13,698 nucleotides of DNA from Lachnospiraceae bacterium UBA1258 (GTDB lineage: Bacteria > Bacillota > Clostridia > Lachnospirales > Lachnospiraceae). The position numbers were made by a program, and so were the translations under genes. A model generated the notes under the pieces. The model worked only from the letters and a program-made list of their open reading frames with translations. It was not told the DNA's origin and made no database searches. This document shows, piece by piece, positions 1-7,780 of the stretch (position 1 is its first letter; every line of letters starts with the position of its first letter). The stretch is taken from NCBI GenBank assembly GCA_002308235.1, contig DBVS01000059.1, positions 24,206-37,903 on the forward strand, in the 5' to 3' direction.

Positions 1-968
1 AACATGGTCTCGGGCTCCCAGCCGATTTCCGATTTGATCTTGTCGGGAGCTATGGCATATCTTCTGTCGTGACCCTTTCTGTCTTCAACGTAGGTAATAA
101 GGTCCTTGGTGATATGAGCCTTTCTGGGGTCCGAATCCGGAAGCATTTCGCGGAGCGTATCGATGATAATGTTAATGATCTCGATGTTCTGCTTTTCGTT
201 ATGACCGCCCACGTTGTAGGTTTCAAAAAGGCGTCCTTTGTTTATGACCATATCGATGGCCTTGGCGTGATCCATAACATAGAGCCAGTCTCTTACGTTC
301 TTTCCGTCGCCGTATACGGGGAGCTTCTTTCCGTTCAAAGCATTGTTGATGATAAGGGGAATAAGCTTCTCCGGAAACTGGTAAGGACCGTAGTTGTTCG
401 AGCAGTTGGTGATGTTCGCAGGGAACTTGTAGGTATCCATATAGGATTTAACCAGGAAATCCGAGCTTGCCTTACTTGCCGAATAAGGGCTGTGGGGCGC
501 GTAGGGAGTGGTCTCGTAGAAATATCCTCCATCCTCTTCAAGGGATCCGTATACCTCATCGGTTGAAACGTGCAGGAATCTCTTTCCCTCCTTGAAGGTT
601 CCGTCGGGAAGCTCCCAGGCTGCCTTTGCATTATTGAGCATTACAAGGGTTCCCAGTACGTTGGTCTTAACAAAGACCTCGGGATTTCTGATACTTCTGT
701 CCACGTGACTTTCGGCCGCAAAATGGACAACCGCATCGATGTCATTCTTTGTGAAGATCTCCTCGATGGCGGCGGAGTCACAAATGTCCGCCTTTACGAA
801 TTTATAATTGGGCTTGTTTTCGATGTCCTTGAGATTCTCGAGATTGCCGGCATAAGTGAGCTTGTCCACGTTGATAATGCGGATGTCGTCGCCGTATTTG
901 TTAAACATGTAGTGAATAAAATTCGAACCGATAAATCCGGCACCGCCGGTCACAAGATAAGTTTTCAA
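1..968 (-). CDS. rfbB: dTDP-glucose 4,6-dehydratase, 3' end cut by window edge
   Basis: It converts dTDP-glucose to dTDP-4-keto-6-deoxyglucose with bound NAD, in the cytoplasm, and is the entry step to dTDP-rhamnose and dTDP-amino-dideoxy sugars. It is a short-chain dehydrogenase-fold enzyme. The Rossmann motif TGGAGFIG is at residues 7-14, the catalytic Thr-Asp-Glu is in STDEVYG (T136, D137, E138), and the YxxxK pair is Y162/K166. RDWLYV near residue 226 and the late KGHDRRYAI stretch are typical of RfbB rather than other epimerases. 322 codons are visible and the family runs to about 340-350, so only a short C-terminus is missing. The start is TTG (966-968), supported by GGAGGG at 977-982, eight bases upstream; no upstream ATG fits. 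It follows the lysozyme gene after a hairpin. It supplies the substrate of the WecE-type enzyme encoded about 9 kb upstream. Identity is sure; whether rhamnose genes follow is outside the window. Confidence 0.96.
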   Translation of the reverse strand, partial: MKTYLVTGGAGFIGSNFIHYMFNKYGDDIRIINVDKLTYAGNLENLKDIENKPNYKFVKADICDSAAIEEIFTKNDIDAVVHFAAESHVDRSIRNPEVFVKTNVLGTLVMLNNAKAAWELPDGTFKEGKRFLHVSTDEVYGSLEEDGGYFYETTPYAPHSPYSASKASSDFLVKSYMDTYKFPANITNCSNNYGPYQFPEKLIPLIINNALNGKKLPVYGDGKNVRDWLYVMDHAKAIDMVINKGRLFETYNVGGHNEKQNIEIINIIIDTLREMLPDSDPRKAHITKDLITYVEDRKGHDRRYAIAPDKIKSEIGWEPETM

Positions 969-997
969 CTGTAAATCCCTCCGATATTAAAAATTTT

Positions 998-1041
998 TGC
1001 GTAAAACAACCCCGAACTATTTGGCAGGATTGTTTTACGCA
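998..1041 (-). terminator. Strong stem-loop between lysozyme gene and rfbB
   Basis: On the minus strand a 12-bp perfect inverted repeat (arms 1030-1041 and 998-1009) extends inward by five more pairs, two of them G-U, giving a 17-bp stem (1025-1041 with 998-1014) and a 10-base loop. The stem is followed by five A and then five T (989-998). That could be a rho-independent terminator for the lysozyme gene, but the T run is set back from the stem, so a leader structure or an operator for rfbB is equally open. The hairpin is certain from the sequence; its role is inferred. Confidence 0.5.
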
Positions 1042-1051
1042 GGATCGATCG

Positions 1052-1080
1052 TATATATACTATAACGTTCGCTTTAAGAA
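1052..1080 (-). promoter_or_regulatory. Weak candidate promoter for rfbB
   Basis: In the 139-base gap after the lysozyme stop codon the minus strand carries an AT-rich run. TATATA (1052-1057) lies 17 bases from TTCTTA (1075-1080). The match to the sigma-A consensus is partial, and an overlapping TATAGT (1059-1064) is an alternative -10. If it is used, the transcript would begin near 1045, just before the hairpin at 998-1041, placing that hairpin at the extreme 5' end of the rfbB leader. The position makes a promoter plausible; the hexamers alone do not. Confidence 0.3.
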
Positions 1081-1107
1081 GCAGTTTTTATTTTCTTTAG
1101 GATTTTC

Positions 1108-4100
1108 TTAATACCCTGTATAGCTTAAGTTCAGGTCCACATTGCCCGAAATGCCGTCGATTTTACCCGAGCTTGAATACTGCCAGATATCATATCTCGT
1201 TGCGGTATAGGTAGGAGCCGAAGCGTACTGGGCAAGCCAGATGGTATAGCCTGTAAGCTCGGTTGTATTGATGTAGTTTGTGAGCCAGTTCTTGTTGGCA
1301 TATACACCGGGTGTGTAGCCCGCATTCTGGATGGTCTTGCAGAATGCCTTGATGTTGGCGGTTCTCTGGGCCTTTGAAATGCCGTCCGCACGTCCGCCGG
1401 AAGCTTCCACGTCAATGAAGATGGGGTATTTAAGCTTGTAACCTTCCACAAGCATGAGACACATGGAGGCTTCTTCTATTGCTTCAGCCTCATTCAATGC
1501 CTGGGTAAAGAAATATACACCCACATTTACGCCTGCTGCCGTGGCGTTCTTAATATTTGCGGCATACTTGTTGTCTTCGATGAGTCCGCCGACAGTCGAA
1601 CCTCTGAAGCCGCATCTGATGATTGCATAGGAAACTCCGGATTTTGCAACCTTATTCCAGTCGATGTTTCCGTTCCAGGTGGATACGTCTATTCCGAGAG
1701 TCGCTGAACCGCTCTTTAAAGCGCCGTCCGAACCGAAGGAATATTTTGCTCCGAGGATTACCTGATCTCCGGTGACCTTGTTTCCGTTGGCATCAAAGTA
1801 ATAGGTCTTTCCGTCGATGGTCCACCATCCGGTGTACTTATAGGTAACGGCCGCAGTGGTAAAGAGCTTGGCTCCCGAGTAGTAGTCGGCGTAAGTCGCT
1901 GCTTTATAGCTCTTGGATGAAGAATCGTAAACATAGACCTGATTTCCCGCGGTATCGAGAAGCTTTGTGGTCTTATCGTTCTTGGGATGGATCTTAACAA
2001 CTACGGTAAGCTTTTCAATGACTTCGGGGTTTTCAACGCTGGCTGCGCTGATGGTCACGGTTCCTTCTTTGACCGCCGTAACAACACCCGTATCCGAAAC
2101 CGTTGCAATGGCAGCGTCGGATGAAGTCCACTTTACGGTGTTGAATTTCTTCTGTTCCGTTACGGTAGCAGTTATCGGAAGAGTATCTCCGCCGACAAAC
2201 ACTACCTTCTTGGTCGTATAGTTAAGTTTAAGGGTAACGTCCTTAACCGTTACATCAACGGTGGCTGTTCCCTTTTCGCCCGTTCCGAGGGTTACTGTCG
2301 CGGTGATCTTCGCGGTTCCTTTACCCTTCTTGCAGGCAGTGATCTTTCCGGTTGCATCCACCGTTGCGATGTTTGTATCGGAACTTGCATATGTTATCGA
2401 ATATTCCGTAGTACCGTTTGAAGCGGTTACGGTAGGAGTGATCTGCGCAATATGGGGAATTTCTGCATCGGTGCTCGTTCCCGCATAGATCGTGGTCTTG
2501 TCTGCTGCCAAAGAAACCGTAACAGTAGCGGGAAGATCGCGTCCGCATTTGGTACACTTTCCGTCCGCGCCTCTTTCACAGGCTTCTTCCGCTACGCTGA
2601 ATCCACAGACGCTGCAGGTCTTTGAATGATATCCGGGCTTATCCGCTATAGGTGCGTATGTCCAGTTATGGTTTTCAAATACCTGGTGATTACAAACGGT
2701 ACAGGTCTTTACATGCTGATTTGCATCATGGGCGCTCCAATTGCCATAGGTGTGAGCTTCGGTTTCTGTATGGCCTTCGGAGTCCGTACGCTGATGATTG
2801 GTATCGTCAACGGAAGTCCAGTCTCCCCATGTGGGAGGTGTGGAACCGCCACCTTGACCGCCTTCGCCGCCCTGACCGCTCTCGCCGCCCTGGCTGCCTT
2901 CGTTACCGGTTCCGCTGCCTTCACCGGTACCCGTTCCGCTGCCTTCACCGTTGCCGGTGTCTCCGGTGGTATTTACGGGTCCTGCGCTCAACAGCTTAAA
3001 CCTTGACAAAGAAACCTCTGTCTGCTGCATGATGGTTTTAATGGGATCAAGGATCTTGGCTGCTTTGTCTATCTCTTCATAGCCGTTTCCGCTGGCAACC
3101 TTCGCGGAGATCACGTAGGCAACAGTATCCTTCAGTGAAGACTCAAGGGTTGCATCGTGAGAAGCCTTATCTTCTTTTTCATCAACCTGATTAGACTTCT
3201 TGATCTCGTTTGTAACGTCGACCTTCTTGTAGTCAAGCTGCGTCTTAACAGCTACAGACTGTGGATTGCTCGAAGTGAAATCATATTTCGTATCATAGCC
3301 GTCAAGGCTTACAAGTTTTACGGAATAAGAACCGCCCTCAAGCTCGGTCTCATAAATGATACCGTCCTTGTCTTCGTCGGTCCATGTAACCGTCTTTCCG
3401 TTGGGGTAGGTGACCTCAACCTGGAAAGGAACTCTGGCGATAAGTTTGTTCTTTGAGTTTACAAACTTGATCTTTAAGTCCTTAAGGATCGTTGTAAGAG
3501 TGAGATTAACGGTGGTAACGCCGTTCTCGGCATCGGCTTCGTTATAGTCGTAGCTCTTTAAAGCATCGCTGATCTCCTGAAGTCTCACGCCTTGGGCGGA
3601 AGTGATGTTGTAAATGTTATCGCCGCCGATCACACCGATGGCTGCAATATTATTTCCGAGGGACGCAATGTCCACTTTTTCTTCTTTGGGTCTTTGCTTA
3701 AGAAAAATCAAAACTCCGGCAACAAGAATGAATACCGCAAGAACGATCCCTGCGATAATGGGGCCTTTTCCGGAGAAAAAGCCTGCGATGGCGGAATCGT
3801 CATCGTCCTCCTTGATGTCTTCATCCTCAAAGTCAATATTGGGATCCTTAAGACGCGGAGCTTCCTCGTACATGGATTCCTCGTATATGATTTCATCCCC
3901 AAGATTATCCTCGGTAACATAGGATGCTTCTTCTGCCTGTGCCGCTTCCACAGCGGCTGTATCTATCGGTTCCGTCTCGTATATGATGGTCTCTTCGGGC
4001 TCGGTCACTGTTTCCGGCCCGTATTCCTGTGTTTCGTTTGCTTCTGTGTATATGTCATCGGCACAGGCGGAGTCATCAACCGACAAAACCGTTCCGTCTT

Positions 4101-4158
4101 CCAGAAGAATGACGACTTCTTCACTGTTTTCCCCCGTAATGTTATCTTTACGATCCAT
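1108..4158 (-). CDS. Membrane-anchored modular GH25 lysozyme-like wall hydrolase
   Basis: This is a 1016-residue surface protein that probably cleaves the MurNAc-GlcNAc bond of peptidoglycan. Order of parts: an acidic cytoplasmic tail (1-128) with several YE/ETE clusters; one membrane helix (about 132-154) and no cleavable signal; a beta-sandwich-like segment (about 230-295); a Gly/Ser linker (398-440); a Cys-rich stretch with CxxC pairs at 486/489, 515/518 and 535/538; two Big_2-like Ig domains (about 545-640 and 641-724); one or two cell-wall-binding/YG-type repeats (about 774-817); and the GH25 domain (820-1016). In that domain D824 lies in GIDVS and D916/E918 form the family DxE of FIDVE, so the active site looks intact. 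The start has GGAGG (4165-4169) six bases upstream and its own promoter. There is no LPxTG motif. The lysozyme call is strong; substrate and the tail's role are unknown. A structural or remodelling role next to glycan genes is inferred. Confidence 0.9.
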   Translation of the reverse strand: MDRKDNITGENSEEVVILLEDGTVLSVDDSACADDIYTEANETQEYGPETVTEPEETIIYETEPIDTAAVEAAQAEEASYVTEDNLGDEIIYEESMYEEAPRLKDPNIDFEDEDIKEDDDDSAIAGFFSGKGPIIAGIVLAVFILVAGVLIFLKQRPKEEKVDIASLGNNIAAIGVIGGDNIYNITSAQGVRLQEISDALKSYDYNEADAENGVTTVNLTLTTILKDLKIKFVNSKNKLIARVPFQVEVTYPNGKTVTWTDEDKDGIIYETELEGGSYSVKLVSLDGYDTKYDFTSSNPQSVAVKTQLDYKKVDVTNEIKKSNQVDEKEDKASHDATLESSLKDTVAYVISAKVASGNGYEEIDKAAKILDPIKTIMQQTEVSLSRFKLLSAGPVNTTGDTGNGEGSGTGTGEGSGTGNEGSQGGESGQGGEGGQGGGSTPPTWGDWTSVDDTNHQRTDSEGHTETEAHTYGNWSAHDANQHVKTCTVCNHQVFENHNWTYAPIADKPGYHSKTCSVCGFSVAEEACERGADGKCTKCGRDLPATVTVSLAADKTTIYAGTSTDAEIPHIAQITPTVTASNGTTEYSITYASSDTNIATVDATGKITACKKGKGTAKITATVTLGTGEKGTATVDVTVKDVTLKLNYTTKKVVFVGGDTLPITATVTEQKKFNTVKWTSSDAAIATVSDTGVVTAVKEGTVTISAASVENPEVIEKLTVVVKIHPKNDKTTKLLDTAGNQVYVYDSSSKSYKAATYADYYSGAKLFTTAAVTYKYTGWWTIDGKTYYFDANGNKVTGDQVILGAKYSFGSDGALKSGSATLGIDVSTWNGNIDWNKVAKSGVSYAIIRCGFRGSTVGGLIEDNKYAANIKNATAAGVNVGVYFFTQALNEAEAIEEASMCLMLVEGYKLKYPIFIDVEASGGRADGISKAQRTANIKAFCKTIQNAGYTPGVYANKNWLTNYINTTELTGYTIWLAQYASAPTYTATRYDIWQYSSSGKIDGISGNVDLNLSYTGY
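2909..2950 (-). repeat. 24-bp-period direct repeat in the Gly/Ser linker of the GH25 gene
   Basis: An identical 18-base unit occurs at 2909-2926 and 2933-2950. It encodes part of the GEGSGTG-like linker of the lysozyme (residues about 403-418). A less exact repeat of Gly/Gln/Glu codons continues at about 2860-2895. The period is a multiple of three, so gain or loss of units would keep the frame and change only linker length. Confidence 0.75.
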
Positions 4159-4206
4159 TATTTTCCTCCGTAACCGTTCAAGATTCTCAAAAGTCCATTG
4201 ACAATC

Positions 4207-4235
4207 ATTTTACCATTTTTTGAGCTGAGTTTCAA
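4207..4235 (-). promoter_or_regulatory. Sigma-A promoter of the GH25 lysozyme gene
   Basis: On the minus strand a -35 box TTGAAA (4230-4235) is separated by exactly 17 bases from a -10 box TAAAAT (4207-4212). The bases TGG just before the -10 also give an extended -10. The predicted start of transcription is near 4200, with a leader of about 42 bases that ends in GGAGG six bases before the ATG. The promoter sits in the 84-base gap after the SGNH-like gene, the only clear promoter-bearing break in the cluster. It means the lysozyme can be expressed apart from the glycan operon. Confidence 0.8.
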
Positions 4236-4242
4236 TGCAGCG

Positions 4243-5202
4243 TCATTTATCGATCTTCTTGAGGAATTCCACCATGTGGTTCCCGACAAGATCGATTCCC
4301 TCATCCGTAAGCAACTGCCCATCCACATAGGTCGTGATGTTTTTCTCGTCGATCTTATAATAATAATTGTCAATGAAAGACAGACAGTATTTCAGTGCAA
4401 GAAGATTCTCAACTCCGAAATATCTCGAAATGTTTCCGTGTCCGAAATTCTTCGTGTAACCGTACTCGATATTTCCTTTTTCGTCGTACATATACTCAGG
4501 ATATCCCGAGGAAACAATAATCTCCAGATGAGGGTATCGTTTCGTAAGCGTTTCAATTACCTGTGAAAGAGCGCCGTAGTAGCTCGTAATGTAGCGTTTG
4601 CTGTCATCCTCTTCTTCTGGCATCTGAACGGGTACGCTGTAGAAATAATCCAAAAACGCATACATGATTATTACTTTATCGACTTTATTAAAATCCACTT
4701 TGTCTAACATGGCAAGATAATCGTTATATACGGATTTATCCCGGAAAGGAGCGTCATACACTTCAAAGCCATACTCACCGTCACAAAGACGCTTTACAAG
4801 GTAATACAGGCAAAATCCGTCTCTGCCGTCATGAAGCTCATTGTCATGAGTAGCGCTCGGAATTACCGTATGATCGACTGAAAGATCGATTATGTCCCAG
4901 TCAAAATTTTCTTTGAGAATATTTATGAGAGAATGATCTTTTCCGTAATTGTTGACCATGTAATTTCCGAAAACAACGACTCTTGTGGAGCCGTCAGGCT
5001 CACGCTTGGGCTTGTCTTCTGCGGGATAAACAACATAATCGTAGTTTTCTTTCTCCACCGAATCCTCATCACTGACATCCTCAACCACAGACGTTTTCGA
5101 ATTCCATATAAGCAGCCTTACAATGCCTATTACCACAAGCAGCACAATAACCGCTGCTATACCTATGTGAATCTTAAATCCTATTTTTTTCTTTTCGTTC
5201 AT
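4243..5202 (-). CDS. Membrane-anchored SGNH-fold protein lacking catalytic residues
   Basis: A 319-residue protein with a basic N-terminus, one membrane helix (about 12-33), an acidic spacer, and an external domain with the SGNH/GDSL order of segments. Block I, normally GDS, reads GNYM (79-82), so the nucleophile Ser is Tyr81. Block III, normally GxND, reads AFLD (182-185), so the oxyanion Asn is Leu184. Block V, normally DGxH, reads DGQL (294-297), so the catalytic His is Leu. The supporting helices and the typical TDEG sequence (299-302) are kept. H309 is nearby but not at the usual place. The frame is intact, so this looks like a conserved-fold pseudoenzyme, perhaps a glycan-binding or complex partner, rather than a decayed gene. 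It lies 35 bases after the ABC flippase with AAAGG before its ATG, so it is probably cotranscribed. The fold is assigned by motif order only. Confidence 0.62.
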   Translation of the reverse strand: MNEKKKIGFKIHIGIAAVIVLLVVIGIVRLLIWNSKTSVVEDVSDEDSVEKENYDYVVYPAEDKPKREPDGSTRVVVFGNYMVNNYGKDHSLINILKENFDWDIIDLSVDHTVIPSATHDNELHDGRDGFCLYYLVKRLCDGEYGFEVYDAPFRDKSVYNDYLAMLDKVDFNKVDKVIIMYAFLDYFYSVPVQMPEEEDDSKRYITSYYGALSQVIETLTKRYPHLEIIVSSGYPEYMYDEKGNIEYGYTKNFGHGNISRYFGVENLLALKYCLSFIDNYYYKIDEKNITTYVDGQLLTDEGIDLVGNHMVEFLKKIDK

Positions 5203-5237
5203 AAACCCGTACCTTTCATAACTACCGTCGGAAAAAC

Positions 5238-6977
5238 CTAAACAGCTTCCTCCCGGCTAATCTTTCCGCCCTCAACGCGGTAAACAAAATCGCATTTCTT
5301 AATAGTCTCAAGCCGATGTGCGATGATGATCAGTGTTTTCTTTCCGTGAAGAGCATTGATGGATTCCATGATCGCAGCCTCGGTATCATTGTCGAGTGCG
5401 CTGGTGGCTTCATCCAGGATGAGCACCTCGGGATCGTGATAAAGCGCCCTTGCGATGCCGATCCTTTGCCTCTGACCGCCGGAAAGGCGGATCCCTCTCT
5501 CACCGATCTTTGTATCAAGTCCTTCGGGAAGAGACCTTACGTATTCATCGAGATGAGCCTCCCTCAAAACCTCCCAGATCCGGTTTTCGTCGGGATTTTC
5601 CACCCCGAAGGAAACGTTCCTTCCGATGGTGTCATCGAGCATATATATCATCTGCGGAATGTATCCTATGTTACCGAGCCACGCCCTGTAATCGGTCCTT
5701 ATATCCGTTTCGTCCGCCAGGATCACACCGCCTTCGGGCTCCAAAAGTCCCAACAGGATATCCACTATGGTGGTCTTTCCCGCTCCGCTGGCTCCCACCA
5801 CTCCGACTGCGGCGCCCACCGGAATCTCCATGGATGCTTTGTCAAAAATCAGTCTGTCGGTCTGCGGATACCTGTAGGTGATATCTTTAAGCGTAATGGC
5901 ATGCTTCACGGGAAGAGGTGTAACCCTTTCCTCCGCAAAAGACATATCGGTGTTTCTCTTATCTATTTCATGCTGCAGGTTATCGCTTACGCCCATAAAG
6001 AAAGGCTCAAGATAAGCGATGGAGTTAAGCTGGTTGTTTATCTTGTTTGCCGAAGGCATAAGTTTAAAGGCCGCAAAAGCAAAGGCGGAAATGTTCGGAA
6101 GCTTCTCCGCAAGATTGGCACCCGAGCAGACCAGAAAGATCATATAGCCTATCATACCCGCAATACATACGGTCTCGATGAGGAGCTTCGGCGTATTGTT
6201 GTAAAGAGAATACTTTCTTACGGCGTTGACATAGCCCGTGCCGCACTTTTTATATTCGTCCACAAAATACTTTTCCGTTCCGGTAACCTTGACTTCCTTG
6301 ATTCCCTGCACGGTCTGGGAAATGTGCTTAAAAAGTCCCGCATAATAATCCTGGTTTTCTTTTCCCGACTTAAACATGACGGGTTTGAGGATTCCCTTAA
6401 TTACCAGCATGGTTGCCAGCAAAAGTACGGCGATCACAAGGCACATCAGAATGTCAACCCGCATAAGCACCGCAATAAGCGAAACAAACACAAGCCCTTC
6501 GGATACAATGGTGAGCAAAGAAAGAATCAATGCAAACATGTTGTTTACGTCGGAAGTAATGCTTCTTTGTACCACAGCGGTATCCGCAAAGAGATAATAC
6601 TCGTATCTTCGTCTCAGATAGTTTTTAAACATGCGCTCCGAAGTGTTGAACTGATTCACGTATACGAAAGCATACATGGCCTTCCATTCAAGGAAAAGAT
6701 ATATGTTCTTTAAAACAAAGGCCGCAATGAGCATTACCATCGTCACTATCGTAAAGGTCTTTACATCGGAAAAATGCAGCGTCTTATAAAGAAACGATGC
6801 CACCCAGTTTGCCTCTATAGCTTCCGGCGATATCACGACGCTTACAACCGAAAGCACCAGCGCCACGCTGGCGGTTTCCAAAGCGGCTCCGATCAGCATC
6901 ACAACAACCAGACCTGCCATCTGAGCCTTTTGTTTTCTGCTAAGAAGAATCCGCAGTTTCTTTAATATCTTTATCAT
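5238..6977 (-). CDS. PglK-like ABC exporter (probable lipid-linked glycan flippase)
   Basis: A 579-residue half-transporter with a membrane domain fused to an ATPase, the layout of PglK/WlaB and MsbA-type exporters, which work as homodimers. About six membrane helices fill residues 20-310. The ATPase domain (about 360-579) has Walker A GASGAGKTT (395-403), Q-loop Q442, signature LSGGQ (498-502), Walker B VLILDE (518-523), D-loop SALD (526-529) and switch H554, all intact, so it should hydrolyse ATP. Its length is close to C. jejuni PglK. The neighbours are lipid-carrier and GT-C transferases, and no Wzx or GtrA-type flippase is visible, which favours flipping of an undecaprenyl-linked sugar or oligosaccharide; drug or lipid export cannot be excluded from sequence alone. 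AAAGGA precedes the ATG. It starts 29 bases after the preceding gene. Confidence 0.85.
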   Translation of the reverse strand: MIKILKKLRILLSRKQKAQMAGLVVVMLIGAALETASVALVLSVVSVVISPEAIEANWVASFLYKTLHFSDVKTFTIVTMVMLIAAFVLKNIYLFLEWKAMYAFVYVNQFNTSERMFKNYLRRRYEYYLFADTAVVQRSITSDVNNMFALILSLLTIVSEGLVFVSLIAVLMRVDILMCLVIAVLLLATMLVIKGILKPVMFKSGKENQDYYAGLFKHISQTVQGIKEVKVTGTEKYFVDEYKKCGTGYVNAVRKYSLYNNTPKLLIETVCIAGMIGYMIFLVCSGANLAEKLPNISAFAFAAFKLMPSANKINNQLNSIAYLEPFFMGVSDNLQHEIDKRNTDMSFAEERVTPLPVKHAITLKDITYRYPQTDRLIFDKASMEIPVGAAVGVVGASGAGKTTIVDILLGLLEPEGGVILADETDIRTDYRAWLGNIGYIPQMIYMLDDTIGRNVSFGVENPDENRIWEVLREAHLDEYVRSLPEGLDTKIGERGIRLSGGQRQRIGIARALYHDPEVLILDEATSALDNDTEAAIMESINALHGKKTLIIIAHRLETIKKCDFVYRVEGGKISREEAV

Positions 6978-7006
6978 ATCCCGTCCTTTGGTTATCTGTA
7001 GTTTAT

Positions 7007-7780
7007 TTAATCGATCCCGATATATTCTCTGTTATCAAGATATATATCGTATCCGTCTATTGTCTTAACATAGCTGAAATCATAGTTCAAAATATCCTCC
7101 GTAAGAACTCTGTCGGATGCCAGTATCAGATACGGGGAATGCGTATCCCTCAGCAGTTCCGCCAGCACCGACGTATCGATCTTTTCCTGCTGCAGCAGAT
7201 ACTTTAAGTCGGAAGGTGCTTCGAACTTCGGCATGTAGCTGTTTCTTCCGTAGGTCAGAAAGATCATGGTATCATACTGCCTTACGTAGGTAACGAACTT
7301 TTCAGGAAAGCAAGCTCTTATCTCACGCCCTTCCACATGAATCTCATCACAGAGTTTCACTACGGTTTCCGGAATGTGGTAAATGTTTTCTGCCTTCTTA
7401 AATCCTACATCCTTGTATATATATTCACCCGCCAGCACCAGCACCAATACGGCACCCGCAAATGCAACGGGCCTTAGTTTTTCGCCAAGTTTCGAAATCA
7501 AATGTGTCAAGGCAACACAAATCACCGCTCCCATGGGAATCAGCCAAAGAATTCTGTAAAGGATCTCTCCGTCATTGCTTTTCTTAATGTAAAGGGTCCA
7601 AAAAGGGCAGAAAAACACGAGCATAACAGCAACGGGAAGCCAGACAAGCACAGGCCGGTGCTCCTTTTCTTTGAGGAAAAAGAAAAGGTACAGGACCGAA
7701 ACCGCAAGTAAAACAAAGAAACCGCCGGAGCCGGTAAAGGATGCAAGATTTTCAGTTATGGATCCGACATTTTCTGCCAT
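7007..7780 (-). CDS. C-terminal half of a split GT-C-like membrane protein
   Basis: A 257-residue ORF with four membrane helices (about 20-37, 44-65, 77-97, 104-122) followed by a soluble, probably external, domain (about 128-257). It has no GT-C acidic loop of its own. The layout, late helices plus a C-terminal soluble domain, is the back half of a GT-C-type protein such as the 590-residue one encoded at 11245-13017. Its ATG follows the TAA of the upstream ORF directly and in the same frame, so the two ORFs together would make a protein of about 607 residues. GGTGGTGA at 7786-7793 can serve as a ribosome site, so it may be made as a separate subunit. It may belong with clostridial proteins labelled DUF6077; that is from memory and unverified. 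Confidence 0.75.
   Translation of the reverse strand: MAENVGSITENLASFTGSGGFFVLLAVSVLYLFFFLKEKEHRPVLVWLPVAVMLVFFCPFWTLYIKKSNDGEILYRILWLIPMGAVICVALTHLISKLGEKLRPVAFAGAVLVLVLAGEYIYKDVGFKKAENIYHIPETVVKLCDEIHVEGREIRACFPEKFVTYVRQYDTMIFLTYGRNSYMPKFEAPSDLKYLLQQEKIDTSVLAELLRDTHSPYLILASDRVLTEDILNYDFSYVKTIDGYDIYLDNREYIGID

Noticed and set aside
2909..2950. CRISPR-like repeat
   Set aside because: Only two copies with a six-base gap, in frame inside a coding linker; no spacers or cas genes.
2626..3006. Plus-strand open frames opposite the lysozyme linker
   Set aside because: The Ala/Thr/Arg-rich translation is the mirror of Gly/Ser/Glu repeats in the lysozyme; no ribosome site or domain supports it.
1108..4158. 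Sortase-anchored surface protein
   Set aside because: No LPxTG-like motif or hydrophobic C-terminal tail; the protein ends within the GH25 domain and the only membrane helix is near the N-terminus.
4158..4373. A 71-codon minus-strand open frame ending at the lysozyme start
   Set aside because: It overlaps the conserved end of the SGNH-like gene in another frame, contains the promoter region, and shows no domain.
5316..6713. A long open frame on the plus strand (465 codons)
   Set aside because: It lies wholly opposite the ABC exporter, whose motifs are all intact in the minus frame. Its translation is low-complexity basic and Cys/His-rich with no recognisable domain, as expected of an antisense shadow.
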